From Lineus longissimus (lineage: Eukaryota; Nemertea; Pilidiophora; Heteronemertea; Lineidae), in NCBI RefSeq assembly GCF_910592395.1, contig NC_088308.1, positions 13,471,001-13,535,000 on the forward strand: a stretch of 64,000 nucleotides of DNA. The letters run 5' to 3'. Below are positions 44,838-54,340 of this stretch, piece after piece; the first letter of the stretch is position 1, and the number at the start of each line of letters is the position of its first letter. A model generated the notes under the pieces. The model was not told the origin of the DNA. It saw only the letters and a program-made list of their open reading frames with translations, and did not search any database. A program made the translations under genes and the position numbers.

Positions 44838-45474
44838 TTACAGACCTACCGGGAATTGATTAGAATATGGTACGATGCGATACATACTTGTGGACCTGGC
44901 TGTTGCCAAAAGTAGTTTTTCACATGGGTCCGAGTGTAGTTCGAAAATCACCAAAACTGCCAAATGGTGCAATGGCACCATGATACCTTCAAACCACCTA
45001 CAGATGAAATGCCTAGTCTCGATAGCTATGGAGATATGCTCTGGAAACAAATTGCGGTCAATTTACGCTATTTGACCCCTATGACCTTGAAAAGTAGGTC
45101 AAATCCAAAAGCCGGGTATTATGTGATGACGTCTCATGAACAGTGTCCACAGTAAAAAATTCTATATAGTAATTCTATAAAGAGTCATAGCCGAAAGTAG
45201 TTTTTTCAAATTAAGCGACCCTGGGGCCGACGGTAGTTCGAAGATCGTCAAAACTGCCAAAAGGCAAAATGCCACCATGATACCTTCAGACCACCCAAAA
45301 ATGAAGTGCATAGCATTTATGGTTACAGAGATAGGCTCCGGAAACTAGTTCAACTGACAAGACGGCTTGACGGCCCGACGCATGGACGGCAAGACCATGG
45401 ACGGCAAGACCGACGAAGGGACAGACAGACGACGCCCACCTCGACAATAGCTATCTAGCCTTTATGGGCTGAGG
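44838..45474 (+). repeat. Diverged family R relative
   Basis: Two passes of 'cgtagttcgaaaatc.ccaaaactgccaaa..gg...aatggcaccatgataccttca' (44937 and 45233), a block 'tatttgacccctatgaccttgaaaagtaggtcaaatcc' (45069-45106), and a terminal run of 'gacggcaagac' words before TTTATGGGCTGAGG. Related to 35399-35890 but rearranged. Confidence 0.55.
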
Positions 45475-45479
45475 GGTTT

Positions 45480-46097
45480 ATCTAATAACGTCAAACCAAT
45501 CACATGAATCTGATCTAGACATCTTACCTGGTGTGTTGAGTGGATGATCGACTTATACCATTGATTTGAAGTGAATTGCCCCCTTCTAATTTAATTTAGC
45601 ATCGCTTCACTCTAACCAAAATGGCTGGTATCTACATGCAGCTTCAGGCGCAGAACATAACTGCGCAACTACTTGTATGACGTTGCTCGTGCTTCCGAGG
45701 GAATGCCTTGAACCGCAAAATTCAAATACTGCTGGCAATGTGCCAACTTCCATTCTTGCTAAATACCATCAACTGGTGACCTAAATCGAAACTAATCTAT
45801 TCTATATCGAAACCTCGATGTTAAGCAGACCTCTTTGTGTCAAGCTTCTATCTGTTAGAATAAAGCGACAATAATTTTTTTGTGTAATTTACGCTCTTTG
45901 CCCCCTGGTGAGCTTAATTTCAGTCGAATCGGGCAGAATTTTCTGTCAGCAGCTGTTCTTCCTGATGGCCAGATTTGAAGTGCCTATGTCTAAGGGTCAC
46001 AAAAATGCCCGATTTGTCCACAGATGGATGGAAGGACGGCCACCACTCAAATTACTATTTGACTAGCTCCGCTGACTTCGTCAGCTGAGCTAAAAAA
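45480..46097 (+). repeat. Diverged family R 3' part
   Basis: 'cctcgaaccgcgaaattcaaa..actgctggcaatgtgccaac' of copies 1 and 2 is recognisable at about 45708-45750, and the end reads TCAGCTGAGCTAAAAAACAT. Old copy with many substitutions. Confidence 0.6.
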
Positions 46098-46580
46098 CAT
46101 TGACTAGCGATTGTTAACAAAATTAACAAGTACATTTTTTGGAACACCCTATATATATACTACATCAACATATACTCATTAAAATACACGCAATGTCCTT
46201 TGCTCATTTTGTTGTCAGCTTTTGGCATTCAAGACACATTTCACTATTGAACAGGAGACAACAACAAACAAATTAACGGTGCACCTTCACAGACTAAAAC
46301 AGGAATTGACCTTATGACAATAGAAAGAAGAAACTAACAGCTACGTCAATATAGCGTTGTAAGATGCATTGCGACCCTAGTTTGTCTGAAGAGGTCAATA
46401 ACAGCAAACCAGAGAAACTCACCAATAAATTGTGATTTTTTGGTACAGTAGGATCAGAAGAAGTATCAGCATGATCATGCTTGCTGATAAAGGTGGCATG
46501 ATTTAACCATTGTACCATGTTATCACATCAACAATGAAAGTTTCATTCAAATGTAAAAGTATAATGTAATAATTACTCAC

Positions 46581-46736
46581 CTCAGATGAAAATCCTTCAA
46601 CTAAGATGGCTACCAGCAGGTTGAAGAGTACGTAATTGCCAAACGTCATTAAAGCTATGAAGTAGAGGGCAGCCCAGGCTGATGTCTTTGCCATACCATT
46701 ATATAAAACAGTGTTCCAATCCTCCTGGGTTAAAAT
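46581..46736 (-). CDS. T-type (Cav3) calcium channel exon: domain II pore loop and S6
   Basis: A TTTTCAG acceptor (AG at 46738-46737) precedes 52 full codons ending GAG at 46581, with a GTGAGT donor. The exon opens [15 protein letters not shown], the domain II pore loop with the selectivity-filter Glu, then [19 protein letters not shown] and [10 protein letters not shown], the S6 helix lining the inner pore. This is near-diagnostic for low-voltage-activated Cav3 alpha-1 subunits (CACNA1G/H/I family); high-voltage Cav and NALCN differ in the filter context. Both exon ends are phase 0. It is the only clear host coding exon here, and the gene runs right to left. Upstream domain II exons (S1-S5) were not found to the right, so the preceding intron probably exceeds 17 kb. 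Confidence 0.93.
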
Positions 46737-47274
46737 CTGAAAACATATGAGAGGTGTCAGCTAGAGTTCAACTTTTCCGTTTCCAGCTAACGCCAACTAG
46801 TGGTAAAATCATGAATTGGAACAGGTGATCATCAACAGTGAACAGCACACAAACATACAATACACATTGAGAGTATATGAAATGATAATCTTGGAAGTCT
46901 ACAGGCAGATGCCATGGTGGACCATAATAAACCTCAGTCATACTGGTGACCAAGGAGTGAAAAATATCAACATTACGTGCCCACTTATTATTCTTTTAAA
47001 ACTGACTGACTTTGGACTGGCATTCTACTTACAAACCTAAAGACTAACAATCTTACCAATTAACACAATGTGTTTGTTAAAACAATAGCAAATATCTTAG
47101 AAAGTAGTAATTGTCATGTTCATGCCTTCCTATTCCTAGCAATTTCGATACCGTCTATTAGTGATGAAAGTATTCTGTGATATGGATGGAACAATCCTTA
47201 CAGAAGTGAATAGCGCATCAGCCACTCATGAATCTCCAACTCTTACAGTGTCACAATTATCTTTTATATTATAT
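46737..47274. other. Cav3 intron, no repeat recognised
   Basis: Sequence upstream of the Cav3 exon on its own strand. Only the splice acceptor at its left edge is supportable. Confidence 0.5.
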
Positions 47275-47835
47275 AGACAGGGTAGTCCAGAAAACAGAAA
47301 AAATGCCACCGGATACTTCCACTACCAAGGGATTAAAACCATTGATATCAGTGGACAGGGAATCTTTCTAGGAGAGAAATATTATCAAGATCGCCCAATT
47401 TGGCTCAGTAGTTTTTGTTTTAGAGCCAATTGTTTAAGCACGCGCATAGGAAAAATCACACTTTGCCAGTAAATTGAACTTAGTAAGTAGGTGGATTAAA
47501 TGTTATGTAATAATACAGATATGAGATAATGTCAACAAGGTTCCTGGTGACCATTTGCAACTGGGTAAAGGTCATGTTAGCATGGCCAGGCACAGCACAG
47601 CACACCACCGAGATGTTTGTAACCTACAACAGAAGCGTTCTGTTTTTCTGCATTGAACCTTGCCAAGGGACCCCAACTTTGCTTCGCAAAAATGTCTCTG
47701 CAACAAAAACTACTGAACAGAATCGGTCGATCTTGGTAACATTCTTCTTCTAGAAAGATTCCCCATCCACTGGTTTCAATCATTTTAATCCACTGGTAGT
47801 GGAAGTATCATGTTGCGTTTTTTCTGGACCAAACC
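47275..47835. mobile_element. Imperfect inverted pair of MITE-like repeats
   Basis: 47275-47428 and the reverse complement of about 47685-47832 match imperfectly, sharing GATACTTCCACTACCA, 'ggattaaaa' and 'gggaatctttctag.ag'. The right arm continues to 47620 with sequence matching 25860-25935. Either a fold-back element or two head-to-head insertions of the 25705-25935 family. Confidence 0.6.
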
Positions 47836-47992
47836 TGTATTCTTATATATACTTTAAAACCTCAAATACAAGGAATGAGGCTCTGCCCCCATTCATTACA
47901 ATGGAGGAGGGATTCTAGAACCTCAATATCAGTTCTAAAGAAAAAACTCAATGGATCTCTTTAATTAGAAGAAATGGGCCTACTATAACCAG

Positions 47993-48379
47993 TGATGTTG
48001 ACGTCGCAATTTGGTGTCCACTGCGCCTGCATGACCGCAACTGAATGAAGATATAATTCAGGGACTGTCTGACAGCTGTGATTGTTGACCCGACGTCATG
48101 ACATCATGATGACGTCATGGCATCCTTGTGACGTCATCAGTGACATCGTAGCCTCAGCCTGCATGCTATGTTGCTCATGGCAACAAGAGAGGACCAAAAT
48201 GAAGGATTTTGGCTACTGGGCACCGTGCACTGATGGTATGAAGCAACCATGTGTGCCTGATAGGTCATGAAGGTGCAGGAAATGCGGTTTCGTCAAGAGA
48301 GACTCATCAGATGCGTGTGGCGACAAAGAAATACAGTTTGATATACAGAGGTATCCTGATAGCGGGACCGCAAGGAGTC
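47993..48379 (+). repeat. Duplicated TGACGTCA-rich block, copy 1
   Basis: 387 bases repeated at 48868-49246 with few changes. It carries perfect CRE palindromes TGACGTCA at 48110-48117 and 48129-48136 plus degenerate ones around them. The 19-base TACTATAACCAGTGATGTT covers its start (47981-47999) and follows the end of copy 2 (49247-49265). Confidence 0.88.
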
Positions 48380-48867
48380 AATTTCTCCCCTGGATTGACC
48401 TAGAGTAGATCTTGGTCAGTCCATCCAGGCAGTATGGCCTGCTGAAGGGCGGTCTGAGCCAAGCAGTTGGCAAAAAGTGGGTCTAGATGGTTAGAAGTTT
48501 AACCTGTGTGCCTAAAGAAGACACGTGAAACCGGAGAGGTTGAAACAGCTGGACAGTAAAGGAAATAAGTATACGGAGGGAAATAGTATTTAAATGACGT
48601 GGCAATGTACGTATACTTACCTTGGGAACATGAAATCAACAGGGGCTGGGTGCACAGATGAAAGCTTCATGGAGCTGAAGCCCATTAATAATGCACTCTG
48701 AAGTGAGCGCGGGGCCCTAGGCCCAAATGGTTGCGACAAAAATCGACCACTTACAAAGATGGGAGAGTGTGAGACTTCCTCATCACAGGCACTACAGATG
48801 TGCAGTGCCAAAGCCAGAGCACCCTGGGGTGTTCCCAGACAACGGACACCAAGGAAATAATAACAAA

Positions 48868-49246
48868 TGATGTTGACGTGGCAATTTGGTGTCCACTGCG
48901 CCTGTATGACCGCAACTGAATGAAGAGATAATTGAGGGAATGTGTGACAGCTGTGATTGTTGACCCGACGTCATGACATCATGATGACGTCATGGCATCC
49001 TTGTGACGTCATCAGTGACGTCGTAGCCTGAGCCTGCATGCTCATGGCAACAAGAGAGGACCAAAATGAAGGATTTTGGCTACTAGGCACCGTGCACTGA
49101 TGGTATGAAGCAACCATGTGTGCCTGATAGGTCATGAAGGTGCAGGAAATGCGGTTTCGTCAAGAGAGACTCATCAGATGCGTGTGGCGACAAAGAAATA
49201 CGGTTGGATATACAGAGGTATCCTGATAGCGGGACCGCAAGGAGTC
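48868..49246 (+). repeat. Duplicated TGACGTCA-rich block, copy 2
   Basis: Second copy, with TGACGTCA at 48985-48992 and 49004-49011. Copies share the start GATGTTGACGT and the end GACCGCAAGGAGTC. About 490 unrelated bases separate them, giving the form of a terminal-direct-repeat element or a tandem duplication. Confidence 0.88.
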
Positions 49247-49403
49247 TACTATAACCAGTGATGTTCAATTCATTTCCCTGTCAATGTCAGCTGAGATCAG
49301 AGCGCGATTATAACACATGTGACTCCATTGGCCCATGCCCATTGACAAAAAAGAATGTCCGTTTTCCGCGGCACGGAGTGTAGCGGCAAAACATTTGTCT
49401 TTG

Positions 49404-51613
49404 GTCTCATTAGGGAGTTGTTTTTTTTTATTCATGCGCGGCCAACCCCTAACCGTAGTTCCTAAAATCATTGATTTCTCGGTCCTTACAGTATGTCAGC
49501 GTTGATTCAGCAGTTGTTTTGGCAAAGACATGTTTTTTTGGAGTTTCTGAAACCTAGAGCACTACTCAATAGGCGACTAACAAGAAACTACGCATTTATA
49601 CTGTTGTTGCCGACGTATGTGTACACTGAACTTGGGATGTGCGTCGGCCCCATGTTGAAATGCCGTCCAGTGCCAGTTGGTGCGTTTTTCACTGATTTGT
49701 GCAAAATTCAACATATCTCAAAAGTTCAATGGTTGACCCTCGATTTTTTTTTGATTTTTGTGTAGCGTAAGCAACTGTCTTTCATGGGAGAATGGTCTCT
49801 GTAAGAATTATTCAGGAAAAAATGTATAATATTTGGGTTTTTTCGTGATTGTCCGGCCCAATTGGCAATATTGCCATTTGGGATGGTGAACAGAGCTAGG
49901 AGCAAATGCGACGCTTATGATTTATTTAAAGAAATAAAATGCCCGATTTAACATCCTGCAGAATCAGGGGAATCGGGCGTTTCCAGTGATATACGACACA
50001 AATGGGTTGTCCTCATGCATTCACTTTGGAAACGCATTTTGAAATAGATGTTACGTCCTGTTAATGAGGCACGTCATCATCGCGTACACTTGGGAAAAAC
50101 TCCCTAACGACCCCTTAAGACGTAATGACGACATTTTCATGAGCTCAGAAACTATTAATTTTAACTTAACCACGTAGCTATGAATAATTTGAATAATTTC
50201 CAACAGAAATCTATATGAAATATGCAATACTGGTGAACAGAGCGCCGTTTGAAACAACAGTGTGTCATCGTTTTCTTCAACGCATTTTCAGTATGCCCGA
50301 GGTGAAACTCGGCCCTTTTCATCAAATTTGGTATCTCATGACAACGGAGGTGTCCTCTTAGAGAATCCAGTCCGACTTTTTGCACATATTACAAAGAAAT
50401 GCCTTGACTACCTGAAAATACAATCTGTTCGGCATTCCCAATGTCAGTTTTGCTTGCAGCGCGAATGCAAAAAGACTAGTTGCGCTTAAAGGGGTACCTG
50501 TTTTAAGTGCTGTTTCCACCAAATGTGAACACTGCAGTGGCACAAGGCATGAATTGCCTTGCCCAAGGACTAAACAAATATGCTTCTATATGATATATGT
50601 TGAATATATGAATAGCTTGATTCTTTCTGGATAAGAATATGCATGTTTTGCAGTATGTGATTGACGCTGAACGTGATTATTTTGCACAATTGAGGCGTTC
50701 TATATATCTCGACGTATGGGATGCTAAGTATGACACAATTTGAGCAGATTGTCATAGTACATATGATATTTCCAGATGGTCGTTCCAGCCTTTCCTTTTG
50801 AGGAAACCAGTGTTGTCGGGTATCAGGAGACTTGCAGGAGGCTGCAGTTTTATCATATGTTAAAAAAAGGCTGTCAGGGTAATGTCTACCTTACCCTAAG
50901 GTCTCATTAGGGAGTTGTTTTTTTTTATTCATGCGCGGCCAAACCCTAACGGTAGTTCCTAAAATCATTGATTTCTCGGTCCTTACAGTATGTCAGCGTT
51001 GATTCAGCAGTTGTTTTGGCAAAGACATGTTTTTTTTGTGAGTTTCTGAAACCTAGAGCGCTACTCAATAGGCGACTAACAAGAAACTACGCATTTATAC
51101 TGTTGTTGCCGACGTATGTGTACACTGAACTTGGGATGTGCGTCGGCCCCATGTTGAAATGCCGTCCAGTGCCAGTTGGTGCGTTTTTGCGCTGATTTGT
51201 GCAAAATTCAACATATCTCAAAAGTTCAATGGTTGACCCTCGATTTTTTTTTGATTTTTGTGTAGCGTAAGCAACTGTCTTTCATGGGAGAATGGTCTCT
51301 GTAAGAATTATTCAGGAAGAAATGTATAATATTTGGGTTTTTTCGTGATTGTCCGGCCCAATTGGCAATATTGCCATTTGGGATGGTGAACAGAGCTAGG
51401 AGCAAATGCGACGCTTATGATTTATTTAAAGAAATAAAATGCCCGATTTAACATCCTGCAGAATCAGGGGAATCGGGCGTTTCCAGTGATATACGACACA
51501 AATGGGTTGTCCTCATGCATTCACTTTGGAAACGCATTTTAAAATAGATGTTACGTCCTGCTAATGGGGCACGTCATCATCGCGAACATTTGGGAAAAAC
51601 TCCCTAACAAGAC
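49404..51613. mobile_element. Composite-type element: two 0.71-kb modules flanking 0.79 kb
   Basis: Inserted in repeat A1 with a CTTTG duplication (49399-49403 and 51614-51618). Its two ends are imperfect inverted repeats, GTCTCATTAGGGAGTT and GTCTTGTTAGGGAGTT. Modules 49404-50111 and 50901-51613 are direct repeats, nearly identical, and each has TTAGGGAGTT at its left and AACTCCCTAA at its right end. The structure can be read as an LTR-like non-autonomous element with unusual GT...AC ends, or as two TIR elements mobilising the DNA between them. Open frames within the modules (such as 49493-49765) show no known domain. Confidence 0.8.
50112..50900 (+). other. Internal segment of the composite element
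   Basis: One frame has coding character around 50420-50580: ANAKRLVALKGVPVLS, then a CEHCSGTRHELPC cluster close to a zinc knuckle (CX2CX4HX3C, one residue short). This hints at a Gag-like remnant, which would favour the LTR-like reading. Stops upstream in that frame show it is degraded. No primer site follows the left module. Confidence 0.35.
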
Positions 51614-51803
51614 CTTTGTGACATGCTGTAGGCTGGACTATGACGTCAGGAGGTGGCGCGTGCTGTCTTGGCAGCAGCCAATAGCAGGCGTGCTTTACGC
51701 TTGGGTGCGTCTTGGCGTCACTTGCAGCTCAAGCGGCCGATACAGAAGGTTCAACCAAATTTTTTCGCTTTTGTACTTCTAAAATCTATCTTCGTCCGCC
51801 TCA

Positions 51804-52700
51804 ATGGACAAATCCGAGCTGACTAAAGCACTGGAGGACATGAAGGAAGGATTACTGTGCCGGATGGAGGCGGTTGTGGAGAGCAAAGTGGACAATATTA
51901 GGCGTGAACTGACGGATTCTAACGCGGCCACGGTGGCCGCGATTCGAAAAGTGAGACTCGAGGAGCCCAGAAAATTAAACAAGAAATCCCATGAGGAGCA
52001 GTTTAAAGTCAACAGGCAGGTCTTCGAGAGCGTAGAAGAGGCGAGAACCATCATTACGGACGGATTGCAGGCCAGGGACTGGGGCAAAGTTGAATCAGGA
52101 TTCCCCCCCATGGGTGCAGGTATGGAAATGTTGGAGAAACGCAATAAAATTATTCTCTTGGCCGACTCCTTGGAGCATGGGTGGAAGACGGTCAGGGAGT
52201 ACGAATCTAATCCGCTAGCTGAGGACAGTGACGATGAGCAGAAAATTCTTAAGGCGGAACTTCGTGCGGGACGGAAGCTCAAGGCTGCTGCTGGCGCAAA
52301 ACGTGGCGGGCGTGGCGGCCGGCGTTACGGCGGAATGAGGATGACCCCCTACAATGTTTACAGCGCCCCCGGCGGATTCAGCGGAGGAGCGACGGCACCG
52401 AGTCAGGCAGCGGTTGCCCCAGTGTTCCAGCCGCAGCGTGGTGGCATCAAGGGAGCGTGCTTCTCTTGCGGTGCTACGACCCATTGGAAGGCGAAAAGTC
52501 CAACGATGGCTCAAGGTCGGGCGAATGCGGCGGACCTCCACAGGAGAATGATGGCGGGAGCCGCCCTGGCGTCAGCTGGGGCACCAGCAGATAAGATAAG
52601 AAGCGTGTTTACTTGTAATTCACCTGACATGCCTGAGCCAAAAATGAATGTTGTATTTTCAGCGGGTAGGCCTAACTGTAGGCTCATGTGCGGAAAATGA
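51804..52700 (+). CDS. Gag-like protein of the Ngaro-like element
   Basis: ATG 34 bases after repeat A1. N-terminal helical/coiled region (LTKALEDMKEGLLCRMEAVV), a conserved-looking ARDWGKVESGF...WKTVREYESNPLAEDSDDEQK block common in Gag-like proteins of tyrosine-recombinase retrotransposons, a basic RKLKAAAGAKRGGRGGRRYGG stretch, and a zinc-knuckle remnant CFSCGATTHWKAKS in which the last Cys is Ser. The final ~50 residues may be read-through beyond the original end. RNA-binding particle protein by analogy; the knuckle is probably inactive. Confidence 0.7.
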   Translation: MDKSELTKALEDMKEGLLCRMEAVVESKVDNIRRELTDSNAATVAAIRKVRLEEPRKLNKKSHEEQFKVNRQVFESVEEARTIITDGLQARDWGKVESGFPPMGAGMEMLEKRNKIILLADSLEHGWKTVREYESNPLAEDSDDEQKILKAELRAGRKLKAAAGAKRGGRGGRRYGGMRMTPYNVYSAPGGFSGGATAPSQAAVAPVFQPQRGGIKGACFSCGATTHWKAKSPTMAQGRANAADLHRRMMAGAALASAGAPADKIRSVFTCNSPDMPEPKMNVVFSAGRPNCRLMCGK

Positions 52701-52818
52701 CAACATGCTGGGCGCTGTTTTTGACTCTAGAGGAGAGGTAGGCCTAAGCGTGGATGTTCCTAGCGCCACCTGGCTGTGACCCAAAAGCAAGGCTTTTGCA
52801 AAGGTCTCAGACAAAGAA

Positions 52819-53370
52819 TTGTTCGAGGGGCAGGCGCGGGTGGCTCTAGGCCTAGTTGATGTGTCGTCCAGTCCAATTATTCATCACCAGAGTATTTTCA
52901 AACGTTGGGCTGGTCTATATTTCGGGGTTTTTCCTAGCTCAACGCATCCTGACGTTTCGTCCCCCGTAGGCAGGTTGAGGTCTTCCAGGTCATTCTGGGA
53001 ATCTGCGGGGGCGTCTCAGTTCATCCTGGACGTTATTGATGTGGGGTATCAGTTGCCTTTTTACATGTGTCCAGCTGCGTGTCACTTGGCAAATAATCGT
53101 TCAGCATTGGTTAATGCTGTTTTTGTGGAGGAAGAGATTGCCAAACTATACAGGTTGGGGTGCATTTCTGTCTGCGAAGAACCTCCGTTAGTCGTTAATC
53201 CCCTTTCTGTGGCTGTCAATGCCAAGGATAAGAAGAGGTTAATTCTGGATCTCAGATATGTTAATATGCATCTCTTGAGGGAACATTTCAAAATGGAGGA
53301 CATGCTGGTCGGAAAACAACTTTTCGATTCCAATGAGTTGCTATTCGTCTTTGATATCCAGAAGTATTAA
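52819..53370 (+). CDS. Reverse transcriptase, N-terminal half
   Basis: Reads GRLRSSRSFWESAGASQFIL, NNRSALVNAVFVEEEIAKLY, VVNPLSVAVNAKDKKRLILD and LRYVNMHL, ending LLFVFDIQK. These are the fingers/palm motifs of DIRS/Ngaro RT up to the first catalytic Asp (FDI). The frame then runs into an insertion at about 53369. The start of the protein lies upstream in a damaged stretch, so position 52819 is only where the open frame begins. Confidence 0.82.
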   Translation: MFEGQARVALGLVDVSSSPIIHHQSIFKRWAGLYFGVFPSSTHPDVSSPVGRLRSSRSFWESAGASQFILDVIDVGYQLPFYMCPAACHLANNRSALVNAVFVEEEIAKLYRLGCISVCEEPPLVVNPLSVAVNAKDKKRLILDLRYVNMHLLREHFKMEDMLVGKQLFDSNELLFVFDIQKY

Positions 53371-54183
53371 GGTAGCAGGAAGGGTTGGGCGTTTGTGGTT
53401 TCTGAGTCTGAGGGGGTTGGTGTCTGTTGACTGTGCTTTAAGAGAGACTAGGCATGGCGCCAGTCTCTCTTAAAGCACAGTCAACAGGCATTTGGTCTCA
53501 GTATTTGGGTAAGTACAGAATCAAGGCAGCTCAGAGTCAGAGAGCAATGATTGAACGATGCTGTGGACAAGTCCAAGGATACTGCATCAGTCACGACCAA
53601 CTTCTCATCAGAAAGCGTCACCACCAGCATATTAAATGTTCAGTTCCAACCTGTACCAGTCCAATGCACGCCTGTCATGGTCAGCAGTGGTCAGCTTAGC
53701 GCGATATGGAACATTCTTCCGAAACTCAAGCGAGGGAAGTCTGCTCATTAGCATATCTCGCGCACTGCTCCTTCTTGTCAAACATCGTATTGAAATCGTA
53801 ATGGAAAACGTCTGGCTTTGCGCCAGACATTGAGACTAATAAGTGAAGAATTAATAGGTAAAGAACTTCTACTTGCGCGAGACTGCTGTGATAAAATTAT
53901 CATTGCAGAGACTCCGGTGACGTACACATATATTTTTTACAATCAAAAATGTCCTCAAAAGACGTAATGGAATGATTATTTTATTGATATATTTCCTTCT
54001 ATATACCTTCCAATTATCACTTTATACAAATAGATCGGGGTTAGGTCGCATGCTTTTCTTTCCTGGTGACACTATAAAGCAAAATAGTTGCAACCCCGTA
54101 AATGCGGTGACCCGTTATAAATGTTTCACCAGCTTCACTTTTTTGCCGCTACGCAGCGCTTTGGGCCCTTGCGTCAAGGGGGC
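53369..54183. mobile_element. ~0.8-kb insertion splitting the RT, with fold-back hairpin
   Basis: RT text stops after FDIQK at 53368 and resumes near 54184 with HV and, after an in-frame TAA, WPGHRHYLGFSWIF. GTAT occurs at both junctions and may be a 4-base target duplication. Within it, 53424-53449 and 53462-53487 are perfect 26-base inverted arms with a 12-base loop. Open frames at 53454-53751 show no known domain. Family unknown. Confidence 0.65.
53424..53487. repeat. 26-bp perfect inverted repeat
   Basis: Arms CTGTTGACTGTGCTTTAAGA... and its exact reverse complement surround AGGCATGGCGCC. A hairpin this long and perfect is unlikely by chance and is probably recent. Confidence 0.95.
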
Positions 54184-54340
54184 GTATCCTCATGTCTAAA
54201 TTTGGCCAGGGCACCGGCATTATCTGGGCTTCAGCTGGATTTTCCAGGGCAGGGTTGTATATTTCGTCTTTAACGTGCTCCCTTTTGGTTTATCTCGGGG
54301 GCCTTTTCTTTTCACCAAAATTGGGCGAGTTCTGGTCAAA
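54184..54340 (+). pseudogene. Reverse transcriptase, middle segment
   Basis: Reads PGHRHYLGFSWIFQGRVVYF then FNVLPFGLSRGPFLFTKIGR and VLVK, the LPFGL region before the catalytic box in DIRS/Ngaro RT. Interrupted on the left by the ~0.8-kb insert and on the right by the family R copy at 54341. Confidence 0.82.
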
